Source: Streptomyces dioscori (GTDB taxonomy: Bacteria; Actinomycetota; Actinomycetes; Streptomycetales; Streptomycetaceae). Taken from it: a DNA stretch of 64,000 nt. Where the stretch lies: NCBI RefSeq assembly GCF_003024195.1, contig NZ_KZ679038.1:62001-126000 (forward strand). The letters are read 5' to 3'. A model generated the notes under the pieces. The model had not been told where the DNA came from and searched no databases. It saw nothing but the letters and a program-made list of their open reading frames with translations. Shown here in pieces: positions 60,137 to 64,000 of the stretch. Position numbers and translations under genes: made by a program. Within the stretch, counting starts at the first letter, position 1, and every line of letters begins with the position of its first letter.

Positions 60137-61369
60137 ATGACTGTCCGCAGAAACGTCACTCCGTGGGCTTCGGCCGCACTGGCACTCACCGCGTTGCTCG
60201 CCACGAGCTGCGCACGGGAGAGGGACAACGACGCACGGCCCGCGGCGAGTTCCTCGTCCTCCACGGCTCATGGGTACGTGAAGGGGGCGAAGGAGGCCGC
60301 CGAACAGCAGTCCCGCCTGATCCTCAACGACCCCGCCGACGGAGCCGGCCGGGTCCTCGACCTCATCACCGGCAAGGTGCACACGACGGATCGGATCGAA
60401 GGTGCGAACCGGCTCGGCACGGACGGCAGGTTCGGCTACCTCCACACCTCCGACGGCACGCACGTGCTCGACAGCGGCGCCTGGACGGTGAACCACGGAG
60501 ACCACGTCCACTACTACAGCGCCGCGATACGGGACGTCGGCGACCTGCCGCGGAGCCGCCGGGCCCAGGTGCGCAGCGATGTCGCCGTGACCGCGGTGAC
60601 CGACCACGCCGGGAAGAGCGTCCTGTACGACCGGAGCAAGCTGGAGAAGGGCGAGATCGCTTCCTCCCGCACGCTGCCGGGCACCTACACCGGCGCCGTC
60701 GTGCCCTACGGGGAACACCTTCTTGCCTTCGCCGGCGAAGGTGGCACTCCGCACCTCGTCGTACTCGATCGCAAGGGCCGGCGCGTGGCCGCCCCGGAGG
60801 CGGACGTGGAATGCGAGCGGCCCCGGGGTGACGCCGTCACGCGTCGCGGCGTCGTCCTGGGCTGCGCCGACGGCGCCCTGCTCGTCCGTGCGGAGGACGG
60901 TGCCTTCTCCGCCGAGAAGATTGCCTACAGCGGTGACGTGCCTGCGAAGGAACGGGCCGCCACCTTCCGCCAGCGGCCCGGCAGCGACACCCTCACCGCA
61001 CCGGCCGGGGACGACGCCGTGTGGGTTCTCGACGTCACCGAACGGACCTGGACCCGCGTCGAGACCGGGCCCGTCGTCGCAGCCACCACCGCCGGAGAGG
61101 GGTCTCCCCTGCTGGTCCTGGAGACCGACGGCTCGCTGCACGGCTACGACGTCGCCACCGGGAAGCACCTCGCACGGACCGAGCAGCTCCTCACCGAACA
61201 GAAGCGGACCGACAGCGCGCCCGTGATCGAGGTCGACCGCAGCCGCGCCTACGTCAACGATGCCCGGGGCAAGAAGGTGTACGAGATCGACTACAACGAC
61301 AACCTGCGCGTGGCGCGCTCCTTCGACCTGGACATCGAGCCGGTCCTCATGGCGGAGACCGGTCGATGA
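60137..61369 (+). CDS. aztD: Zinc metallochaperone AztD
   Basis: A 410-residue lipoprotein (lipobox LLATSC near residue 25). The body is a beta-propeller with repeated YLHTSDGTHVLDSG-type blades and a His-rich NHGDHVHYYSA segment near residue 120 fit for zinc binding. AztD is known to hand zinc to the binding protein AztC in the extracytoplasmic space. Twenty base pairs after aztB; its stop overlaps the aztC start (ATGA). Confidence 0.88.
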   Translation: MTVRRNVTPWASAALALTALLATSCARERDNDARPAASSSSSTAHGYVKGAKEAAEQQSRLILNDPADGAGRVLDLITGKVHTTDRIEGANRLGTDGRFGYLHTSDGTHVLDSGAWTVNHGDHVHYYSAAIRDVGDLPRSRRAQVRSDVAVTAVTDHAGKSVLYDRSKLEKGEIASSRTLPGTYTGAVVPYGEHLLAFAGEGGTPHLVVLDRKGRRVAAPEADVECERPRGDAVTRRGVVLGCADGALLVRAEDGAFSAEKIAYSGDVPAKERAATFRQRPGSDTLTAPAGDDAVWVLDVTERTWTRVETGPVVAATTAGEGSPLLVLETDGSLHGYDVATGKHLARTEQLLTEQKRTDSAPVIEVDRSRAYVNDARGKKVYEIDYNDNLRVARSFDLDIEPVLMAETGR

Positions 61370-62355
61370 AGTGGACCGCGACGAAGCGACGCGTGCGGGT
61401 GTACGGGGCACGGTTGCGCAGTCTGGGCGTGGGCCTGCTCGCCCTGATGACGGTTGCCGCCGCCTCGGGATGCACGGCCGACACGGATCAGCCCGGCATC
61501 GTGGTCACCACCAACATCCTCGGTGACATCACCCGGGAGATCGTGGGTGACGAGGCCGACGTGACCGTTCTGATGAAGCCCAACGCCGACCCGCACTCCT
61601 TCGGCCTGTCGGCGGTGCAGGCCGCCGAGCTGGAACGGTCCGACCTGGTCGTCCACAACGGTCTGGGACTTGAGGCGAACGTCCTGCGTCATGTGGACGC
61701 CGCACGCGAGTCCGGCGTCGCCACCTTCGCGGCCGGGGAGGCGGTCGACCCGCTCACCTTCCACCCGGCCGACGACGGCGGCCCCGCCGACGGGGCGGGG
61801 CAGCCCGACCCGCACTTCTGGACCGACCCGGACCGGGTACGCAAGGCCGTCCGTCTGCTGGCCGACCAGGTGATCGAGCACGTCGACGGCGTGGACGAGT
61901 CCGTGATACGCGCCCGGGCCGACCGGTACGGCGAAGAACTCACGGACCTGACCACCTGGATGGAGAAGTCCTTCGACCGCATCCCCGAGGACGGGCGCGC
62001 CCTGGTGACCAACCATCACGTCTTCGGGTATCTCGCCGACCGCTTCGGCTTCGAGGTGATCGGTGCGGTGATACCCAGCGGCACCACGCTGGCCTCGCCC
62101 AGCTCCTCCGACCTGCGCTCGCTCACCGTGGCGATGCGACAGGCGGGCGTACGCACCGTGTTCGCCGACTCCTCGCAGCCCACCCGGCTCGCCGAGGTCC
62201 TGCGCACGGAACTGGGCGGCCGGGTGCGGGTCGTCGAGCTGTACTCGGAGTCGCTGACCGCGAAGGGCCAGGGCGCCGACACGTACCTGCGGATGATGCG
62301 CGCCAACACCACTGCCATGACCGACGGCCTGGCCCAGGGCCTGACCGACATCTGA
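61366..62355 (+). CDS. aztC: Zinc ABC transporter substrate-binding lipoprotein AztC
   Basis: A 329-residue cluster A-I metal-binding protein. Lipobox AAASGC near residue 36. The four zinc ligands are visible: His in NADPHSFGL near 82, His in QPDPHFWTDP near 149, His in VTNHHVFGYL near 215, and Asp in FADSSQPTRL near 266. It captures zinc outside the cell and delivers it to AztB. Overlaps aztD by four bases. Confidence 0.93.
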   Translation: MKWTATKRRVRVYGARLRSLGVGLLALMTVAAASGCTADTDQPGIVVTTNILGDITREIVGDEADVTVLMKPNADPHSFGLSAVQAAELERSDLVVHNGLGLEANVLRHVDAARESGVATFAAGEAVDPLTFHPADDGGPADGAGQPDPHFWTDPDRVRKAVRLLADQVIEHVDGVDESVIRARADRYGEELTDLTTWMEKSFDRIPEDGRALVTNHHVFGYLADRFGFEVIGAVIPSGTTLASPSSSDLRSLTVAMRQAGVRTVFADSSQPTRLAEVLRTELGGRVRVVELYSESLTAKGQGADTYLRMMRANTTAMTDGLAQGLTDI

Positions 62356-62446
62356 CTGGCGCCTGACCGACACCTGACCGGTGACTGACCGGCACCTGCC
62401 CCCTGCTGTCACTGCCGCCACCGCGCGGCGAGAAAGGGAAACAACG

Positions 62447-63649
62447 ATGAACAAGTCGATACGTACCAGAGCCCTCACGGGCACCGCACTCGCTCTGGCG
62501 GTGACCACGGTACTGAGTGCCTGCGGAGGAGAGGAGAAGGCCTCCTCCGACGCCAAGGCCGAGGGCACCCCGAGCACGAAGCCCGCGACCGCGGTGAACC
62601 AGCCGCTGGTGGCCGGCTTCGACGGCGGTCTGTACATCCTGGACGGCGAAAGCCTCGAACTGCGCAAGACCATCGACCTCCCCGGCTTCAACCGGCTCAA
62701 CCCCGCAGGTGACAAGGACCATGTCGTCGTCTCCACCGACGCCGGCTTCCGCATGCTCGACGCCGCCGGGCAGACTCTCACCGACATCGAGTACAAGGGC
62801 GCGAAGCCCGGCCACGTCGTGCGCCACGCGGGCAGGACGGTGCTCTTCACCGACGGCACCGGAGAGGTCAACGTCTTCGACCCCGCCGATCTGAGCAGCG
62901 GGAAGAAGCCGCAGGGACGCACCTACGCCTCCGCCGAGGCGCACCACGGTGTCGCCATCGAACTGGCCAACGGCGAACTCCTCAGCACCCTGGGCACCGA
63001 GGAGAAGCGGACCGGTGCGCTGGTCCTGGACAAGGACAACAAGGAACTCGCACGCTACGAGAAGTGCCCTGGAGTGCACGGTGAGGCCGCTGCACAGAAC
63101 GAGGCCGTCGGCGTCGGGTGCGAGGACGGGATCCTCATCTACCAGGACGGCAAGTTCACCAAGGTCGAGGCTCCCGACGACTACGGCCGTATCGGCAACC
63201 AAGCCGGCAGCGACGTCTCTCCGATCCTCCTGGGCGACTACAAGACCGACGCGGAGGCCGAGTTGGAGAGGCCGACGCGTATCTCCCTGATCGACACCGA
63301 GAAGAAGAAGCTGCGCCTGGTCGACCTGGGCACCAGCTACTCCTTCCGCTCGCTGGCCCGCGGACCGGAGGGTGAGGCACTCGTCCTCGGCACGGACGGC
63401 GCGGTCCACGTGATCGATCCGGCGAGCGGGAAGACCGAGAAGAAGATCCCGGTCGTCGGCACCTGGCAGGAACCGCTGGACTGGCAGCAGCCCCGGCCCA
63501 CCCTGTTCGTCCGTGGCGGCACGGCCTACGTCTCCGACCCGAACAAGAAGGCCCTGCACGCCGTCGACCTGAAGACAGGCAAGGAGATCACCTCCGTCAC
63601 TCTGCCCCGGAGCACCAACGAGCTGTCGGGCGTCGTCGCCGGACACTGA
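62447..63649 (+). CDS. Second AztD-like beta-propeller lipoprotein
   Basis: A 400-residue lipoprotein (lipobox VLSAC near residue 24) with the same propeller plan as AztD: GLYILDGESLELRKTIDL, HVVVSTDAGFRMLD, HAGRTVLFTDGTGEVNVFD and a His-containing SAEAHHGVAI; a CPGVHGEAAAQNEAVGVGC pair of Cys near 205-225 resembles that of AztD (CERPRGDAVTRRGVVLGC). It is a paralogue, 91 bp after aztC, without another promoter signal that I can see. It may be a second zinc chaperone or reserve. RBS GAAAGGGA. Confidence 0.82.
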   Translation: MNKSIRTRALTGTALALAVTTVLSACGGEEKASSDAKAEGTPSTKPATAVNQPLVAGFDGGLYILDGESLELRKTIDLPGFNRLNPAGDKDHVVVSTDAGFRMLDAAGQTLTDIEYKGAKPGHVVRHAGRTVLFTDGTGEVNVFDPADLSSGKKPQGRTYASAEAHHGVAIELANGELLSTLGTEEKRTGALVLDKDNKELARYEKCPGVHGEAAAQNEAVGVGCEDGILIYQDGKFTKVEAPDDYGRIGNQAGSDVSPILLGDYKTDAEAELERPTRISLIDTEKKKLRLVDLGTSYSFRSLARGPEGEALVLGTDGAVHVIDPASGKTEKKIPVVGTWQEPLDWQQPRPTLFVRGGTAYVSDPNKKALHAVDLKTGKEITSVTLPRSTNELSGVVAGH

Positions 63650-63658
63650 CCGCGCTCA

Positions 63659-63690
63659 CCGTCCCCACGACCGGCGGGCCGTGGGGACGG
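63659..63690. terminator. Hairpin after the zinc operon
   Basis: CCGTCCCCACG (63659-63669) pairs perfectly with CGTGGGGACGG (63680-63690) around a 10-nt GC-rich loop, 10 bp after the stop codon of the second AztD-like gene. Confidence 0.8.
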
Positions 63691-63718
63691 TTCGCCCGGA
63701 CAACCGCAGTGGACTCCT

Positions 63719-63751
63719 CGCAGCCCGCCCCTTTCCAGGGGACGGGCTGCG
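63719..63751. terminator. Second hairpin between convergent genes
   Basis: CGCAGCCCG-CCCC (63719-63731) pairs with GGGG-A-CGGGCTGCG (63738-63751) with one bulged A and a short TTTCCA loop. It lies just before the 3' end of the minus-strand gene at the right edge and could terminate it. Confidence 0.7.
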
Positions 63752-63770
63752 ACAGCGGCGCCGACCGCCG

Positions 63771-64000
63771 CTACGGGAACGGGTCGGCCACGCAGATTCC
63801 GATGGCGGAGCGTCCGGTGACGGTGACCCGGGCGGACTCGCGGCCGTCGACCAGCACCACCAGTTCGGCTCGTCCGCCGTCCTCGCCGAGGGTGACGCCG
63901 AGTACGGGTATCGCGATCGGCCCGGGCATGAAGACCTCCATGCTCCATGGCAGGCGCGGCTCGTCGACGCCGACCTCCTCCTCCCCCTCCTGGCCGGTCG
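63771..64000 (-). CDS. C-terminal part of an unidentified protein (runs off the right edge)
   Basis: The minus-strand frame enters from the right edge and stops with TAG at 63771-63773, giving about 75 residues. It reads as a beta-rich end (MPGPIAIPVLGVTLGED, then LVVLVDGRESARVTVTGRSAIGICVADPFP). No family is recognised from this piece; the codon bias is that of a real gene and two hairpins lie just beyond its stop. Confidence 0.7.
   Translation of the reverse strand, partial: TGQEGEEEVGVDEPRLPWSMEVFMPGPIAIPVLGVTLGEDGGRAELVVLVDGRESARVTVTGRSAIGICVADPFP

Overview
The window is high-GC actinobacterial DNA. Strong third-position G/C bias, GTG/TTG/CTG starts, WhiB, SARP, LAL and AfsA-type proteins, many Sec and lipoprotein signals and a Zur box of the Streptomyces type all point to a Streptomyces (or very close) chromosome. 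It reads as an arm-like accessory region: many regulators, secreted proteins and redox enzymes, with no rRNA, tRNA, phage, insertion sequence or CRISPR array recognised.

Layout. 0-4.2 kb: an ECF41-type sigma factor between the 3' end of a carboxymuconolactone decarboxylase gene and two oxidoreductase genes; both oxidoreductase genes carry an ECF41-like TGTCACA-N16-NGTC promoter. 4.2-8.6 kb: secreted glucose/sorbosone dehydrogenase, an S1-protease-like protein with an altered catalytic serine, an FMN-barrel protein and a methyltransferase. 8.7-13 kb: an RHH/Doc-type toxin-antitoxin pair whose toxin looks frameshifted, a lipoprotein that also looks frameshifted, and a large SARP-NB-ARC-TPR regulator of visibly lower GC. 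13.7-17.6 kb: a thioredoxin-fold protein lacking its CxxC, then a PucR-type regulator divergent from a ferredoxin reductase plus fatty-acid desaturase pair. 17.9-22.7 kb: TetR/DUF1772 pair, AfsA-like hotdog protein, WhiB-like protein, small membrane, roadblock-like and ArsR proteins. 22.8-32.4 kb: lectin-like/DUF6461 fusion, multicopper oxidase, LAL regulator, and a response regulator with an internally duplicated sensor kinase. 32.7-36.9 kb: small membrane and cell-envelope proteins and an HAD phosphatase. 37.2-40.7 kb: TetR-controlled redox operon (quinone-oxidoreductase-like, F420/NADP-reductase-like, old yellow enzyme). 40.8-45.9 kb: two-component system divergent from a secreted peptidase. 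46-51.2 kb: a frameshifted aminoglycoside phosphotransferase, RidA/HxlR pair, membrane XRE protein, serine hydrolase, alpha/beta hydrolase, GntR regulator. 51.3-57.3 kb: BMP-type ABC importer linked to an ornithine-cyclodeaminase-like enzyme. 58.4-63.7 kb: aztABDC zinc uptake system with a second AztD-like gene and a Zur box in the 15-bp aztA/aztB gap.

Three genes (the Doc-like toxin, a lipoprotein, the aminoglycoside phosphotransferase) appear broken by small frame changes, two of them at mononucleotide runs. This could be real decay or residual sequencing error, and raw reads would tell them apart. The most interesting systems are the ECF41 regulon, the lectin-DUF6461 fusion, the duplicated kinase, the BMP-importer/cyclodeaminase operon, and the zinc locus whose operator overlaps an initiation region.
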